In this document: positions 30,216 to 41,004 of the stretch, one piece after another
Layout of the letters: each line of letters opens with the position of its first letter
Position numbering within the stretch: position 1 is the first letter of the stretch
DNA from: Bradyrhizobium sp. LHD-71
GTDB lineage: Bacteria > Pseudomonadota > Alphaproteobacteria > Rhizobiales > Xanthobacteraceae
Direction of reading: 5' to 3'
Length of the DNA: 64,000 bases
NCBI RefSeq assembly: GCF_031157255.1
Contig: NZ_JAVIFX010000011.1
Location: forward strand, 1-64,000
The notes under the pieces: model-generated
Seen by the model: the letters and a program-made list of their open reading frames with translations, nothing else
Told to the model about the DNA's origin: nothing
Database searches by the model: none
Position numbers and translations under genes: made by a program

Positions 30216-30932
30216 ATGGCTGAAGCGAAGTACCGGCGCGTCGTCGTCAAGCTCTCCGGCGAATACCTTGCCGGCGACCAGCCTTTTGGCATTCATCAGC
30301 CGACCATCGACCGAATCGCCGGCGACCTGATCGAGGCTCAGGAGCTGGACGTGGAGCTCGCTGTCGTTGTTGGCGGCGGCAACATCTTTCGTGGCGTCGA
30401 GGTGTCCTCGCGCGGTGTATCGCGGGCGCGAGGTGACACTATGGGCATGCTGGCCACAGTGATGAACTGCCTGGCGCTTGAATCCGCGCTCGAGCGTCTT
30501 GGCCAATCGGCCCGGGTGCTGTCGTCTTTCGTGATGCCGCAGGTCTGTGAACTGTTCACTCGCAGTGCAGCACACAAATACCTCGCCGAGAACCGGATCG
30601 TGTTGCTTGCCGGTGGGACCGGCAATCCGTTCTTCACCACCGACACCACTGCAGTTCTACGCGCCGCCGAGATCGGCGCGAACGCGGTCCTGAAGGCCAC
30701 CAACGTCGATGGCGTCTATTCGGCCGACCCGAAGAAAGACCCTTCCGCGACGCGTTTTGAACGACTGACCCACTCTCAGGCGCTGGAAGGCGGCTACAAG
30801 GTCATGGACGCCACCGCCTTCGCCCTTGCCCGGGAAACCGCGATGCCTATCATCGTGTTTTCCATCGCCGAATCCGGCTCGATCGGCGCTATTCTGAGCG
30901 GCGACGGGCAGGGCACCATCGTCGCCGGTTGA
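30216..30932 (+). CDS. pyrH: UMP kinase
   Basis: Phosphorylates UMP to UDP for pyrimidine nucleotide and cell-wall precursor supply; hexameric amino-acid-kinase fold. The product is 238 residues. Visible are [24 protein letters not shown], the uridylate-binding region [18 protein letters not shown] and [17 protein letters not shown] chose ATG 30216, preceded by AGGGAG; longer in-frame starts fall in the repeat copy B. Confidence 0.95.
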   Translation: MAEAKYRRVVVKLSGEYLAGDQPFGIHQPTIDRIAGDLIEAQELDVELAVVVGGGNIFRGVEVSSRGVSRARGDTMGMLATVMNCLALESALERLGQSARVLSSFVMPQVCELFTRSAAHKYLAENRIVLLAGGTGNPFFTTDTTAVLRAAEIGANAVLKATNVDGVYSADPKKDPSATRFERLTHSQALEGGYKVMDATAFALARETAMPIIVFSIAESGSIGAILSGDGQGTIVAG

Positions 30933-31002
30933 GCATGAAGTCGGTCAAATCGGCCGAAGCTCACGGTACCGGCCGAAATCAGCTTTGCGAGGAGTTAAGG
31001 AC

Positions 31003-31566
31003 ATGTCGTCCGGATCATTTGACATCAACGATCTGAAACGCCGGATGCAAGGCGCGACGTCGTCGCTCAAGCATGAGCTTGGCGGATTGCGTACCGGGCG
31101 TGCGGCAATCTCGATGCTCGAGCCGGTGCAGGTCGAAGCTTACGGCACGCATATGCCGCTGAACCAGGTGGCGACCGTCAGCGTGCCCGAACCGCGCCTG
31201 TTGTCGGTCCAGGTGTGGGACAAATCGATGGTGCACGCCGTCGAGAAGGCGATCATCAATTCCAATCTGGGATTGAGCCCCGCGACCGAGGGGCAGGTGA
31301 TCCGGCTGAGAATTCCTGAACTCAATCAGGAGCGGCGCAAAGAGCTCGTGAAGGTGGCGCACAAATATGCAGAGGCCGCCCGCGTTGCAGTCCGCCATGT
31401 TCGCCGCGATGGCCTCGACGTCATCAAGAAGCTCGAAAAGGATCACAAAATCTCCGAGGATGATCAGACACGCTTGTCTAGCGAGGTACAAAAGGCGACC
31501 GATCACGAGATCGCCGAAATCGACAAGATGCTCGCCACCAAGGAAAAGGAGATTATGACGGTCTGA
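31003..31566 (+). CDS. frr: ribosome recycling factor
   Basis: Releases ribosomes from mRNA after termination together with EF-G. The product is 187 residues with the two-domain RRF pattern: [71 protein letters not shown] precedes the start. The stop overlaps the uppS start by one base. Confidence 0.96.
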   Translation: MSSGSFDINDLKRRMQGATSSLKHELGGLRTGRAAISMLEPVQVEAYGTHMPLNQVATVSVPEPRLLSVQVWDKSMVHAVEKAIINSNLGLSPATEGQVIRLRIPELNQERRKELVKVAHKYAEAARVAVRHVRRDGLDVIKKLEKDHKISEDDQTRLSSEVQKATDHEIAEIDKMLATKEKEIMTV

Positions 31567-32327
31567 TGAGCACGACCGAAACAGCTGCGCTTGCGCAGGC
31601 ACCGGCGCACGCCGATGTACCGCGCCATGTTGCCATCATCATGGATGGCAACGGCCGCTGGGCGGCGGCGCGTGGATTGCCGCGCGGCGAAGGCCATCGA
31701 CGGGGTGTAGAGGCGTTGCGCAAGGTCGTGCGCGGCGCCGGCGAGCTCGGCATTGCCTATCTGACGATTTTTTCCTTCAGCTCGGAAAACTGGTCGCGGC
31801 CGGTGGAAGAGATCGGTGATCTGTTCGGCCTGTTGCGCCGCTTCATTCGCAACGATCTCGCCGAGCTGCACCGCGATGGGGTTCGCGTGAGAGTGGTCGG
31901 CGAGCGCGAAGGCCTTGAGTCCGACATCGTCGCGCTCCTGAACGAGGCCGAAGACCTCACGCGCGACAACACCCGCATGACGCTGGTCGTGGCCTTCAAC
32001 TATGGTTCGCGGCAGGAGATTGCCCGCGCGGCGCAACGGCTGGCGCAGGAGGTCGCGGATGGTCGACGTGATGCGTCGACAATCAATGCCGACCTGCTCG
32101 AAACCTATCTCGACACATCGGGCATTCCGGATCCGGATCTCATCATCCGCACCAGCGGCGAGCAGCGGCTGTCGAATTTCCTGATGTGGCAGGCGGCCTA
32201 CAGCGAGTTCGTCTTCGTGCCGTTGCACTGGCCCGATTTCGACAAGGCCGCGCTTGAACGCGCGGTCGACGAGTATGCGCGGCGCGAGCGTCGTTTCGGT
32301 GGTCTCGCCGCCAAGACGGGATCCTGA
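31566..32327 (+). CDS. uppS: undecaprenyl-diphosphate synthase
   Basis: Makes the C55 cis-prenyl diphosphate that carries peptidoglycan and O-antigen units. The product is 253 residues. Family motifs visible are [17 protein letters not shown] with the catalytic Asp, FSSENWSRP, and [22 protein letters not shown]. First of a uppS-cdsA-dxr-rseP-bamA series typical of proteobacteria. Confidence 0.96.
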   Translation: MSTTETAALAQAPAHADVPRHVAIIMDGNGRWAAARGLPRGEGHRRGVEALRKVVRGAGELGIAYLTIFSFSSENWSRPVEEIGDLFGLLRRFIRNDLAELHRDGVRVRVVGEREGLESDIVALLNEAEDLTRDNTRMTLVVAFNYGSRQEIARAAQRLAQEVADGRRDASTINADLLETYLDTSGIPDPDLIIRTSGEQRLSNFLMWQAAYSEFVFVPLHWPDFDKAALERAVDEYARRERRFGGLAAKTGS

Positions 32328-32331
32328 GGCG

Positions 32332-33177
32332 GTGGCCGACCGCGCAACGGCAGGCGACGGCGCTTCGGGGCTGCGATCCAACCTTGCATTGCGGGTGATG
32401 GCGGCGCTGGTGCTGGCGCCGCTGGCGATCGCAGCCGCCTGGTTCGGCGGCGCGTTCTGGCTCGGCCTTGCGACCATCACAGTCATCGGCCTGTTTGGTG
32501 AATGGCTGATGATCGTCGGCAACTTGCGGCGGCCGGTGCTGTTCTGGGGGTTCCTTGCATTGGCCGCCGTTGGCATTTCACTCGGCGTCGGCAATCTGGA
32601 GATCGCCAATCTCTCGGTCGCGCTCGGCCTGTTCGCGATGTTCCTGTTTTCTACGCCGGCGCATCGCTCCTGGACCGCAATCGGACTTGCCTATACCGCA
32701 GCGGCGCTGTTTGCCTGCGTGCTGGTGCGGCGCGATCCGGCATATGGCTTTATCGCGCTGATCTTCGTGTTCCTCGTGGTGTGGATCACGGACATTCTCG
32801 GCTATTTCGTCGGCCGAGGTCTCGGCGGTCCAAAACTCTGGGTCCGGATCAGCCCCAAAAAGACCTGGTCGGGCGCGATTGGCGGCGTGCTCGGCAGCAT
32901 GGCCTTTGCCGTGGCATTTGCGGCGGCCGGTTACGGTAAAGTGCTGCCGATGCTGTTGCTTGGAACTGTGATCTCCGTCATATCCCAGTTTGGCGATCTG
33001 TTCGAATCTGCCCTCAAGCGGCAGTTCGGCGTAAAGGATTCGAGCCAGATTATCCCTGGACACGGCGGTCTTCTGGATCGACTCGATGGATTTATGGCGG
33101 CGATCATTGCCGCCGCAATAATAGGTTACATGCGCTCTGGGACCGAGGCGATCGGTCAGGGCCTTTTGGTATGGTGA
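32332..33177 (+). CDS. cdsA: phosphatidate cytidylyltransferase
   Basis: Inner-membrane enzyme that makes CDP-diacylglycerol, precursor of all phospholipids. The product is 281 residues with about eight membrane segments. The CDP-alcohol signature is at the C-terminus ([19 protein letters not shown], then [13 protein letters not shown]). I chose GTG 32332, four bases after the uppS stop; the frame stays open further upstream inside uppS but there it is the shadow of that gene. Confidence 0.9.
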   Translation: MADRATAGDGASGLRSNLALRVMAALVLAPLAIAAAWFGGAFWLGLATITVIGLFGEWLMIVGNLRRPVLFWGFLALAAVGISLGVGNLEIANLSVALGLFAMFLFSTPAHRSWTAIGLAYTAAALFACVLVRRDPAYGFIALIFVFLVVWITDILGYFVGRGLGGPKLWVRISPKKTWSGAIGGVLGSMAFAVAFAAAGYGKVLPMLLLGTVISVISQFGDLFESALKRQFGVKDSSQIIPGHGGLLDRLDGFMAAIIAAAIIGYMRSGTEAIGQGLLVW

Positions 33178-33181
33178 TGTA

Positions 33182-34399
33182 ATGAGCGCAGTTCCACTGC
33201 GGGCGAGCGAATTTCAGCCGCAGGTCGATCGGGTTGTGACCGTGCTTGGCGCCACCGGTTCGATCGGCACCAGCACGATCGATCTGTTGCGCCGTTCGCG
33301 GGACCGCTTCCGCGTCGAGGCGCTGACCGCACATAGCAACGTTGCGGCACTTGCCAAACTCGCGATCGAATTCAACGTCCGCTTCGCTGCAGTCGCAGAG
33401 GAGCAGCGTTACGACGAACTGAAGTCCGCGCTGGCCGGCACCGGCATTGCTGTCGGCGCAGGTGAGGGCGCCATGATCGAAGCGGCGCAGCGTCCTGCCA
33501 ACTGGGTGATGGCAGCGATGAGTGGTGCCGCTGGGCTGAAGCCCGCAATCGCTGCCGCCGAGCGCGGCGTCACCGTGGCGCTTGCCAACAAGGAATGCCT
33601 TGTTTGCGCCGGCGAAGTGTTCATGCGGACTGCAGAAAAGAACGGCGCCTGCGTGCTCCCGGTGGATTCGGAGCACAATGCGCTTTTTCAGGCGATGGGC
33701 GCGGGCCGCCGCGAGGATCTGACCAAGGTCATCCTGACGGCGTCGGGCGGACCATTCCGAACCTGGACGCGCGAGCAAATCGAGAACGCGACGATCGAGC
33801 AGGCGCTCAAGCATCCGAACTGGAGCATGGGCAGGAAGATCACGATCGATTCCGCCTCGATGTTCAACAAGGGGCTCGAAATCATCGAGGCCTACCATCT
33901 GTTCGACCTGGAGCCAGACCAGATCGATGTGCTGGTCCATCCGCAGTCGATCATCCACGGGTTGGTCGAATTCTCCGACCGCTCGGTGATCGCACAGATG
34001 GGCGCGCCCGACATGCGCACGCCGATCGCTCATTGCCTGGCGTGGCCGGAGCGCATCGACGGTCCAGCGCAGAAGCTCGACCTTGCCGCCATTGGCCAAT
34101 TGACGTTCGAGGCCCCGGACCCGGTCCGCTTTCCGTCACTTCGCCTCGTTCAGGCGGCGCTTCGGGCGGGGGGGGCGATCCCGACCGTATTCAACGCGGC
34201 GAACGAAGTCGCCGTCGACGCGTTCCTGAACGGCAGGATCGGCTTCGGCGGCATCGCGCGGCTGGTCGAAGCGACCATGGAGGCGGCTGCACGGACCAAT
34301 TCGTTACCGCAGACGGCCGACGATGCGCTTTCTATTGACCATAGTTCACGAAATATGGCGCGCAGCCTCTTGCCTGAAATTGCCGCAAAGGCATCTTAA
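33182..34399 (+). CDS. dxr: 1-deoxy-D-xylulose-5-phosphate reductoisomerase
   Basis: First committed step of the MEP isoprenoid pathway, converting DXP to MEP with NADPH. The product is 405 residues. Visible are the nucleotide-binding [15 protein letters not shown], the substrate/metal region [24 protein letters not shown], and [21 protein letters not shown]. It starts four bases after cdsA and feeds substrate toward uppS. Confidence 0.96.
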   Translation: MSAVPLRASEFQPQVDRVVTVLGATGSIGTSTIDLLRRSRDRFRVEALTAHSNVAALAKLAIEFNVRFAAVAEEQRYDELKSALAGTGIAVGAGEGAMIEAAQRPANWVMAAMSGAAGLKPAIAAAERGVTVALANKECLVCAGEVFMRTAEKNGACVLPVDSEHNALFQAMGAGRREDLTKVILTASGGPFRTWTREQIENATIEQALKHPNWSMGRKITIDSASMFNKGLEIIEAYHLFDLEPDQIDVLVHPQSIIHGLVEFSDRSVIAQMGAPDMRTPIAHCLAWPERIDGPAQKLDLAAIGQLTFEAPDPVRFPSLRLVQAALRAGGAIPTVFNAANEVAVDAFLNGRIGFGGIARLVEATMEAAARTNSLPQTADDALSIDHSSRNMARSLLPEIAAKAS

Positions 34400-34514
34400 C
34401 GGATTGGGGGGAGGGTCGCCGCAGCCGCGTGCGCTCTAAGCTGTTGATGCCGCGCATGATCTTCGCCACGACGGCCCCGGTTCCGGCCGATTGGGCGTGT
34501 AGCTAAGGGAACGG

Positions 34515-35672
34515 ATGGTGGACTTTTTTCTGAGTGGGTTCAGCACGCTTGGCAACGGCGTGGTGGGCTATGTGGTTCCATTCCTGTTTGTGCTGACGAT
34601 CGTCGTCTTCTTCCATGAGCTCGGCCATTTTCTGGTCGCGCGCTGGACAGGCGTAAAGGTCCTGACCTTCTCGATCGGTTTCGGCCCGGAACTCATCGGC
34701 TTCAACGACCGACGCGGAACGCGCTGGAAGCTTTCGGCCATTCCGCTCGGCGGCTACGTCAAGTTCTTTGGCGACGAAAGTGAAGCAAGCACGCCGTCCG
34801 CCTCGGCGCTCGCCAAGATGTCGGACGAGGATCGCAAGGTCAGTTTCCACCACAAGGGCGTTCTGGCGCGTGCGGCGATTGTCGCTGCCGGGCCGATCGC
34901 GAATTTCCTCCTGGCGATCGTCATATTTGCCAGCCTTTTCACCTTCTTTGGCAAGCCGAGCGCGAGCGCGCGTGTCGATACCGTGCAGGCCGACAGCGCA
35001 GCCGCCGCGGCCGGCATTCAGCCGGGCGACCTGATCACCGCGATCGACGGTGCCGCTATCGAGAGTTTCTCGGACATGCAGCGGATCGTCTCGACCAGAG
35101 CCGGTCAGGCGCTCACACTTGCGGTCAAACGCGGCAACACGAACCTTGAACTCCGCGCGACGCCCAATCTGCGCGAAATCAAGGACAATTTCGGCAATAC
35201 GCATCGCATTGGCGTGCTCGGCATCACCCGCGCCTCGTCGCCCGAGGATGCCGCGAACACAAAGGTCGATCCGGTCACCGCGCTCGGGCTCGGTGTGAAG
35301 GAAACCTGGTTCGTCGTCGATCGGACGCTTGCCTATATCGGCGGAGTGTTCGCGGGACGCGAAGCCGCCGACCAGATTGGCGGGCCTATTCGAATCGCGC
35401 AGATTTCCGGCCAGGTCTCGACCATCGGACTGACCGCGCTTATCCATCTGGCTGCGGTTTTGTCCGTATCGATCGGGCTCCTGAACCTGTTTCCGGTGCC
35501 GCTGCTCGATGGCGGTCACCTTTTGTACTACGCGGTTGAGGCCATTCGAGGACGCCCCCTGTCCGAGCGGGCACAGGAAATGGGCTTCCGTGTCGGTCTT
35601 GCCCTCGTTCTGATGTTGATGATCTTCGCGACCTACAACGACATCCTGCACATCTTCCGGGCCACGTCGTAG
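34515..35672 (+). CDS. rseP: site-2 protease RseP/MmpA family
   Basis: Intramembrane zinc metalloprotease that cleaves membrane-anchored anti-sigma factors and signal peptides. The product is 385 residues. The zinc motif HELGH (His34, His38) lies in the first membrane segment, the second metal motif LLDGGH is near residue 332, and a single PDZ domain lies at about 125-205 (AAAAGIQPGDLITAIDG). One PDZ rather than two is usual in alphaproteobacteria. It lies directly before bamA. Confidence 0.93.
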   Translation: MVDFFLSGFSTLGNGVVGYVVPFLFVLTIVVFFHELGHFLVARWTGVKVLTFSIGFGPELIGFNDRRGTRWKLSAIPLGGYVKFFGDESEASTPSASALAKMSDEDRKVSFHHKGVLARAAIVAAGPIANFLLAIVIFASLFTFFGKPSASARVDTVQADSAAAAAGIQPGDLITAIDGAAIESFSDMQRIVSTRAGQALTLAVKRGNTNLELRATPNLREIKDNFGNTHRIGVLGITRASSPEDAANTKVDPVTALGLGVKETWFVVDRTLAYIGGVFAGREAADQIGGPIRIAQISGQVSTIGLTALIHLAAVLSVSIGLLNLFPVPLLDGGHLLYYAVEAIRGRPLSERAQEMGFRVGLALVLMLMIFATYNDILHIFRATS

Positions 35673-35682
35673 AGATTCTGCC

Positions 35683-35720
35683 GCCACGTCCGATAGGGGA
35701 CCTTTGTCAAGCCGTGGCGG
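35683..35720. repeat. inverted repeat before bamA
   Basis: GCCACG and CGTGGC arms form the core of a CCGCCACG / CGTGGCGG pair that opens the 195-base gap between rseP and bamA. The loop is about 23 bases. Just downstream TTGGAAATTGGAAATTGG is a tandem 7-base repeat. The gap probably contains a bamA promoter, which I cannot pinpoint. Confidence 0.4.
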
Positions 35721-35867
35721 AAGAGCAACGTGTTGGTTGGAAATTGGAAATTGGCTGCGAAACGAGGTTTGCCGCTTTGCTGAAATTAGCTACAAGCAGC
35801 CTCGGAATGGGGATTCTGTCGGACGCGGGGCGCGTGTCGGCGTGAGTTTGATGAGGGCGCTTGGCGA

Positions 35868-38369
35868 ATGAGACTTGGACTGAGAACGCTGCGGGGGGGT
35901 CTCGCCGCTGTCCTGATAACTGTCGCACTGCCGGCCGCGTTGGTGGGTGCGACGACCGTTGCATCCCCGGCCATCGCCCAGAGTGCTTCATCGATCGTCG
36001 TTGAAGGCAATCGGCGGGTCGAAGCCGATACCATTCGCAGCTATTTCAGGCCCGGCTCGGGCGGTCGCATCGACAGCGGCAGCATCAACGATGCGCTGCG
36101 CGCACTGTACGAGACAGGCTTGTTCCAGGACGTGCGCATCAACCAGGCCGGCGGCCGTCTCGTCGTCACTGTCATCGAAAACCCGGTGATCAGCCGCGTC
36201 ATCTTCGAGGGCAACCGGAAGATGAAGGACGAGCAGCTCGCCAGCGAGGTGCAGTCCAAGCCGCGCGGCAGCTTGTCCCGACCGCTGGTGCAGTCGGACA
36301 CGCAACGCATTACGGAAATCTACCGCCGCCAGGGCCGTTACGACGTCTCGGTGGTCCCTCAGATCATCGAGCAGCCCAACAACCGCGTCGACCTTATCTT
36401 CGAGGTCAATGAAGGCGGCAAGACTGGCGTCAAATCCATCGAGTTCGTCGGCAACAAGGCGGTTTCGGATTATCGCCTGCGCGACGTCATCAAGACGCGC
36501 GAAACCAACCTCTTGAGCTTTCTTGGCTCGGGCGACGTTTATGATCCGGATCGCGTCGAGGCCGACCGCGATCTCATTCGACGCTATTATCTGAAGAACG
36601 GCTATGCCGACATTCAGGTGGTTGCGGCGCTGACCGAATATGATCCGCAGCGACGTGGCTTCCTCGTGACCTTCCAGATCGAAGAAGGTCGGCAGTATCG
36701 CGTTGGTTCGATCGACATCCAATCGAACATTCGCGGTCTCGATCCGAACGCCTTCCGGTCGTTCCTGCGCCTCGGTGTCGGCTCGGTCTATAATGGCGAG
36801 GCGATCGAGAAGTCCGTCGAAGAAATTACCGTGGAAGCGGCGCGGCGCGGCTACGCCTTCGCCACCGTGCGCCCGCGTGGAGAGCGCAACTTTGAGAACG
36901 GGACCGTCTCGATCGTCCTGGTGCTCGAAGAGGGGCCGCGCGTCTATGTGGAGCGAATAAACGTTCGCGGCAACACGCGCACCAAGGACTATGTGATCCG
37001 TCGCGAATTCGATATCGCCGAAGGTGACGCCTACAACCGTGCGCTGATCGACCGCGCCGAGCGCCGCCTGAAGAATCTCGACTACTTCAAGACGGTGAAG
37101 ATCCTGACCGAGCCCGGCTCGTCGGCAGACCGCGTCGTTATCGTTGTCGATCTCGAGGAGAAATCCACTGGCGACTTCTCGGTGTCCGGCGGCTACTCGA
37201 CCTCGGACGGCTTCCTGGCGGAGGTCAGCGTCTCCGAACGTAACCTGCTCGGAACAGGCCTTTATGCAAAGGCGGGCGTACAGTACGGCGAACGTACGCG
37301 GGGCTACAACGTCTCCGTCGTCGAGCCCTTCCTGTTCGGCTATCGCATTGCGGGCGGCATCGACATCTTCCAGCGCCAACAGCTGCCATCGAGCTACGTC
37401 TCGTATGAGACGACGACGATCGGCGGCTCGGCCCGGCTGGGTTTTGCGCTTCGCGAAGACCTCTCGATGCAGGTGCGCTACTCGCTGTACCGGCAGGAAG
37501 TTGGCATCGATCCGACACTGCAGAACTGTAACAACAACGTTAACAACGCGAGCTTGGGGTTCAATCCCACGCCGTCTTACGTCTTGAACCCAACCAACGG
37601 ACTGCCTGTCGGCTTTGATTCTGCGGCTTACCTGGCTGCAACCAGCGGCCTTGGGTGTTATGCGGACGGCGAGGCGTCGCTGCCGATCAAGATCGAGCTC
37701 GCCAACGGCGCTGTCTGGACTTCGTCGGTTGGCTACACGCTCGCCTACAACACCCTCGACAACAACAAGGACCCGACGAGTGGTCTGCTCGCCGAATTCC
37801 GCCAGGACATTGCTGGTCTGGGCGGCGACGTGAAGTACCTCCGTTCGGCCGTGGATGCCCGCTTCTATTTCCCGGTTATTTCGGACGTCGTCGGCGTGCT
37901 GCGCGGTCAAGGCGGTCACATCATGGGATTGGGCGGCGGCGATCTTCGTATGCTGGACCACTTCCAGATGGGCCCGAACCTGGTCCGCGGCTTTGCGCCG
38001 GTCGGCATCGGTCCGCGCGACATCACGCTCGGCACCGCACAGGACGCGCTTGGCGGTACGATGTACTGGGGCGCATCGGTCGAACTGCAGATGCCGTTCT
38101 GGTTCCTACCCAAGGAAGCGGGTCTGAAGGGAGCGATCTACGCTGACGCCGGTTCGCTCTGGGACTATAAGGGACCGGAGACGTTCCCCTCGACACTGGA
38201 GTCGATCACGGTCGCGCAGAACGGCATGCAGGTTCGCGCTTCGGTTGGTGCCGGCATCATCTGGCAGTCGCCGTTCGGACCCTTGCGTTTCGACTATGCC
38301 ATCCCGGTGGCGAAAGGCCCGAACGACCGCACGCAGGAATTCAGGTTCGGCGGCGGCACCAGCTTCTGA
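35868..38369 (+). CDS. bamA: outer membrane protein assembly factor BamA
   Basis: Central beta-barrel of the BAM complex, inserting proteins into the outer membrane. The product is 833 residues: a signal peptide (about 1-37, cut near AIAQ), five POTRA repeats (about 42-420; e.g. ISRVIFEGNRKMKD, KSIEFVGNKAVSD, VERINVRGNTRTKDYVIRREF) and the barrel, ending with a C-terminal Phe (GGGTSF). The conserved VRGF barrel motif is present (NLVRGFAPVG). Odd: an Asn-rich predicted surface loop with two cysteines, Cys554 and Cys597, the only cysteines I find in the protein. Confidence 0.96.
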   Translation: MRLGLRTLRGGLAAVLITVALPAALVGATTVASPAIAQSASSIVVEGNRRVEADTIRSYFRPGSGGRIDSGSINDALRALYETGLFQDVRINQAGGRLVVTVIENPVISRVIFEGNRKMKDEQLASEVQSKPRGSLSRPLVQSDTQRITEIYRRQGRYDVSVVPQIIEQPNNRVDLIFEVNEGGKTGVKSIEFVGNKAVSDYRLRDVIKTRETNLLSFLGSGDVYDPDRVEADRDLIRRYYLKNGYADIQVVAALTEYDPQRRGFLVTFQIEEGRQYRVGSIDIQSNIRGLDPNAFRSFLRLGVGSVYNGEAIEKSVEEITVEAARRGYAFATVRPRGERNFENGTVSIVLVLEEGPRVYVERINVRGNTRTKDYVIRREFDIAEGDAYNRALIDRAERRLKNLDYFKTVKILTEPGSSADRVVIVVDLEEKSTGDFSVSGGYSTSDGFLAEVSVSERNLLGTGLYAKAGVQYGERTRGYNVSVVEPFLFGYRIAGGIDIFQRQQLPSSYVSYETTTIGGSARLGFALREDLSMQVRYSLYRQEVGIDPTLQNCNNNVNNASLGFNPTPSYVLNPTNGLPVGFDSAAYLAATSGLGCYADGEASLPIKIELANGAVWTSSVGYTLAYNTLDNNKDPTSGLLAEFRQDIAGLGGDVKYLRSAVDARFYFPVISDVVGVLRGQGGHIMGLGGGDLRMLDHFQMGPNLVRGFAPVGIGPRDITLGTAQDALGGTMYWGASVELQMPFWFLPKEAGLKGAIYADAGSLWDYKGPETFPSTLESITVAQNGMQVRASVGAGIIWQSPFGPLRFDYAIPVAKGPNDRTQEFRFGGGTSF

Positions 38370-38447
38370 TCGTGGAGCGGTCGGAAAGTCGAACGGTCTC
38401 GCTGCTTTGGCGGAGCGAGGCCGTTTTCGGCTGATGATGGCGAGGTC

Positions 38448-39536
38448 ATGAGGCATCACAGATTTTTCAGCGAGCCGCCCAGGCTGACGCTTGCCGATAT
38501 CGCCGAGATGACCGGCGCAGTGCTCGCCGATTCAACGCGCGCACTGGTGCCGATCACTGGTCTCGCCGTGTTGGACGAGGCAGGGCCTTCGCAGCTGACC
38601 TTCCTGGAGAATGCGAAGTACGCGCCGAAGCTCGCGAGCTGCCACGCTGCGGCATGTCTGGTCAGCCGGCGGCTGGAGCAGGAGCTGCCGTCCCGCGTGG
38701 CGGTGCTTCGCGTCGCCGATCCTTATCGGGCCTTTGTCGCTGTCGCGCGGAGGATGCATGCCGACGCACTCAAGCCGCATGTGCAATCTGGCGCCGAAGG
38801 CGTTTCGCCGATGGCCGTTGTTCATCCGACGGCCAGGCTTGAAGAGGACGTGACCGTCGAAGCTCACGCAGTGATCGGACCGGGTGCCGAAATCGGAACC
38901 GGTACCATCATCGGGCCAGGGGCCGTGATCGGTCCCTATGTAACGGTCGGACGTGGTTGCGCGATCGGCGCTGGCACCACCATTGCCTGCAGCCTGATTG
39001 GCAACGCCGTCATCGTCCATCCGGGCTGCCGGATCGGGCAGGATGGTTATGGATTTCTGCCGGGCGCCGATGGCCATGCGAAGGTGCCGCAGACCGGCCG
39101 GGTTATCATCCAGAACGACGTGGAGATTGGCGCCAACACCACGATTGATCGCGGAGCGCTGCGTGATACCGTGATCGGCGAAGGTACGAAAATCGACAAT
39201 CTGGTGCAAATTGCACACAACGTGGTGGTCGGCCGCCGCTGCCTCGTCACCAGCCAGGTTGGTATCGCGGGAAGCGTGACCCTGGGCGAGGGAGTGGCAT
39301 TGGGTGCGCGCGTCGGCATCAACAATCACGTGACGATCGGCGACGGCGCGCAGATCGCCGCAACCAGTATCGTGCACGACGACGTGCCGCCAGGCGCCCG
39401 ATGGGGTGGTACGCCAGCCAAGCCCGTCAAACTCTGGTTCCGCGAGATGATGCTGCTTGAACGGATGGCCCGCGAGGCCGCGACAGGAGAGGCGGACGCG
39501 CGCCCACGTGGAGCGCACCCGGGACCCGAGGAATGA
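38448..39536 (+). CDS. lpxD: UDP-3-O-(3-hydroxyacyl)glucosamine N-acyltransferase
   Basis: Third step of lipid A synthesis, adding the N-linked acyl chain. The product is 362 residues with an N-terminal uridine-binding domain, then a left-handed beta-helix of hexapeptide repeats (about residues 120-320), with the catalytic histidine in [12 protein letters not shown]. The stop overlaps the fabZ start in an ATGA arrangement. Confidence 0.95.
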   Translation: MRHHRFFSEPPRLTLADIAEMTGAVLADSTRALVPITGLAVLDEAGPSQLTFLENAKYAPKLASCHAAACLVSRRLEQELPSRVAVLRVADPYRAFVAVARRMHADALKPHVQSGAEGVSPMAVVHPTARLEEDVTVEAHAVIGPGAEIGTGTIIGPGAVIGPYVTVGRGCAIGAGTTIACSLIGNAVIVHPGCRIGQDGYGFLPGADGHAKVPQTGRVIIQNDVEIGANTTIDRGALRDTVIGEGTKIDNLVQIAHNVVVGRRCLVTSQVGIAGSVTLGEGVALGARVGINNHVTIGDGAQIAATSIVHDDVPPGARWGGTPAKPVKLWFREMMLLERMAREAATGEADARPRGAHPGPEE

Positions 39537-39988
39537 CACAAACGACGCTCGAAGCGGCCGATATCAACTTCATCTTGAAGACCCTGCCGCATCGCTTTCC
39601 ATTTCTGCTGATCGACCGCGTGCATTCAATCCGCGGTGATGAGTTCGCTGTGGGCGTCAAGAACGTGACCGCCAACGAACCGCAATTCATGGGACACTTC
39701 CCGGAGCGACCAGTGTTTCCCGGCGTCTACATGATCGAGGGAATGGCGCAGACGGCAGGCGTTATTTGCATCTGCTCGGGCAAAGTGCCGACAGGGAGCT
39801 CGCCGACGGTCTACTTCATGACTATCGACAAGGCGAAATTCCGCAAGCCCGTGATCCCGGGCGACACGATCGAATATCACATGACCAAGATCGCCCAGCG
39901 CAAGAACATGTGGTGGTATCGCGGCGAGGCGCGGGTCGGGGACGTGCTGGTCGCCGAGGCCGAAGTCAGCGCCATGCTCAGCGCCTGA
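39533..39988 (+). CDS. fabZ: 3-hydroxyacyl-[acyl-carrier-protein] dehydratase
   Basis: Dehydrates 3-hydroxyacyl-ACP in fatty-acid elongation, competing with LpxA/LpxD for the same substrates. The product is 151 residues. The hot-dog active-site helix [20 protein letters not shown] carries the catalytic His and Glu. It is translated from within the end of lpxD. Confidence 0.96.
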   Translation: MTQTTLEAADINFILKTLPHRFPFLLIDRVHSIRGDEFAVGVKNVTANEPQFMGHFPERPVFPGVYMIEGMAQTAGVICICSGKVPTGSSPTVYFMTIDKAKFRKPVIPGDTIEYHMTKIAQRKNMWWYRGEARVGDVLVAEAEVSAMLSA

Positions 39989-40004
39989 ATGTTTGATGCC
40001 CGCG

Positions 40005-40080
40005 TGCTAGTCTTACCGCTTTGACGTTCGTACTACCCTTGGCGCCAAGCCCGGCATGCGAACGTTAGAACCGGGACACC
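40005..40080 (+). repeat. palindromic dispersed repeat, copy C
   Basis: Same family as the two copies before pyrH, in the same orientation. Inner arms ACGTTCG (40024-40030) and CGAACGT (40059-40065), centre GGCGCCAAG, and the shared right end CCGGGACACC (40071-40080). It sits between fabZ and lpxA and separates genes that are usually contiguous. Confidence 0.78.
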
Positions 40081-40188
40081 GTCATCATGCGTAACAATTC
40101 ATGACCACATGCGGCGATCGAATTTGCATATACGCGCAAGGAAAGGTCTTGCAGCGTGTCGCCGTAACGCGCGGCAATGAGGGGTGAA

Positions 40189-41004
40189 ATGGCGACGATT
40201 GATCCCACAGCCAGGATCGAAGATGGAGCGCGCGTCGCGGCCGACGCGGAGATTGGTCCGTTCTGCATCGTTGGCAAGGACGTGACGATCGGCAGCGGCT
40301 GCCGGCTGCTCTCACACGTCAACGTCACGGGCCGCACGACGATCGGCGCCGGCTCCCTGATCTATCCGTTCGCATCACTCGGGACAGCGCCGCAGTCGCT
40401 TGCCTATCGTGGTGAACCGACGATGCTTGAGATCGGCGAGAACTGCACGATCCGCGAGTCGGTAACGATGAACGTGGGGACGGTCAGTGGTGGCGGCGTG
40501 ACGCGGGTCGGACGTCGAGGTTACTTCATGTCCTACAGCCATGTCGGACATGATTGCCGGGTCGGCGACGATGTGATTTTTGCGAACTCTGCCACGCTCG
40601 GCGGCCATTGCGACGTCGGCGACAATGTCTTCATCGGGGGCTTGAGCGCCGTGCACCAGTTTGGGCGCGTCGGTTCGAATTCGATGATCGGCGGCGTGAC
40701 CGGCGTACGTGGCGACGTTATCCCGTTCGGACTGGCCAATGGGCAGTATGCGTTCCTTGACGGGCTGAACATCGTCGGCATGCGTCGGCGCAAGTTCACG
40801 CGCGAGCGGTTACACAAGGTTCGTTCGTTCTATCAGGAGCTGTTTCACGGTGGGGGCGCGTTCGCGGACAGGTTGGCCGCCTTGCAGGACGAGCGCGAAA
40901 GCGATCCGGCGATCGCCGAGATCCTCGATTTCCTCGGACAGGACGGAAAGCGATCGCTTGTGCTTCCGAAGCAATCCAGCGGCCGGGCTTCACTCGAGGC
41001 TTGA
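40189..41004 (+). CDS. lpxA: acyl-[ACP]-UDP-N-acetylglucosamine O-acyltransferase
   Basis: First step of lipid A synthesis. The product is 271 residues, a hexapeptide-repeat beta-helix with the catalytic histidine in YSHVGHDC, followed by a C-terminal helical domain. I chose ATG 40189 with GAGGGG upstream. The 200-base gap after fabZ, with a repeat inside it, suggests lpxA may have its own promoter. The stop overlaps lpxI. Confidence 0.95.
   Translation: MATIDPTARIEDGARVAADAEIGPFCIVGKDVTIGSGCRLLSHVNVTGRTTIGAGSLIYPFASLGTAPQSLAYRGEPTMLEIGENCTIRESVTMNVGTVSGGGVTRVGRRGYFMSYSHVGHDCRVGDDVIFANSATLGGHCDVGDNVFIGGLSAVHQFGRVGSNSMIGGVTGVRGDVIPFGLANGQYAFLDGLNIVGMRRRKFTRERLHKVRSFYQELFHGGGAFADRLAALQDERESDPAIAEILDFLGQDGKRSLVLPKQSSGRASLEA

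Noticed and set aside
35988-37961. 657-codon minus-strand open frame opposite bamA
   Set aside because: Antisense shadow of a certain gene; the composition is Asp/Val/Ala/Arg-rich and no family is recognisable.
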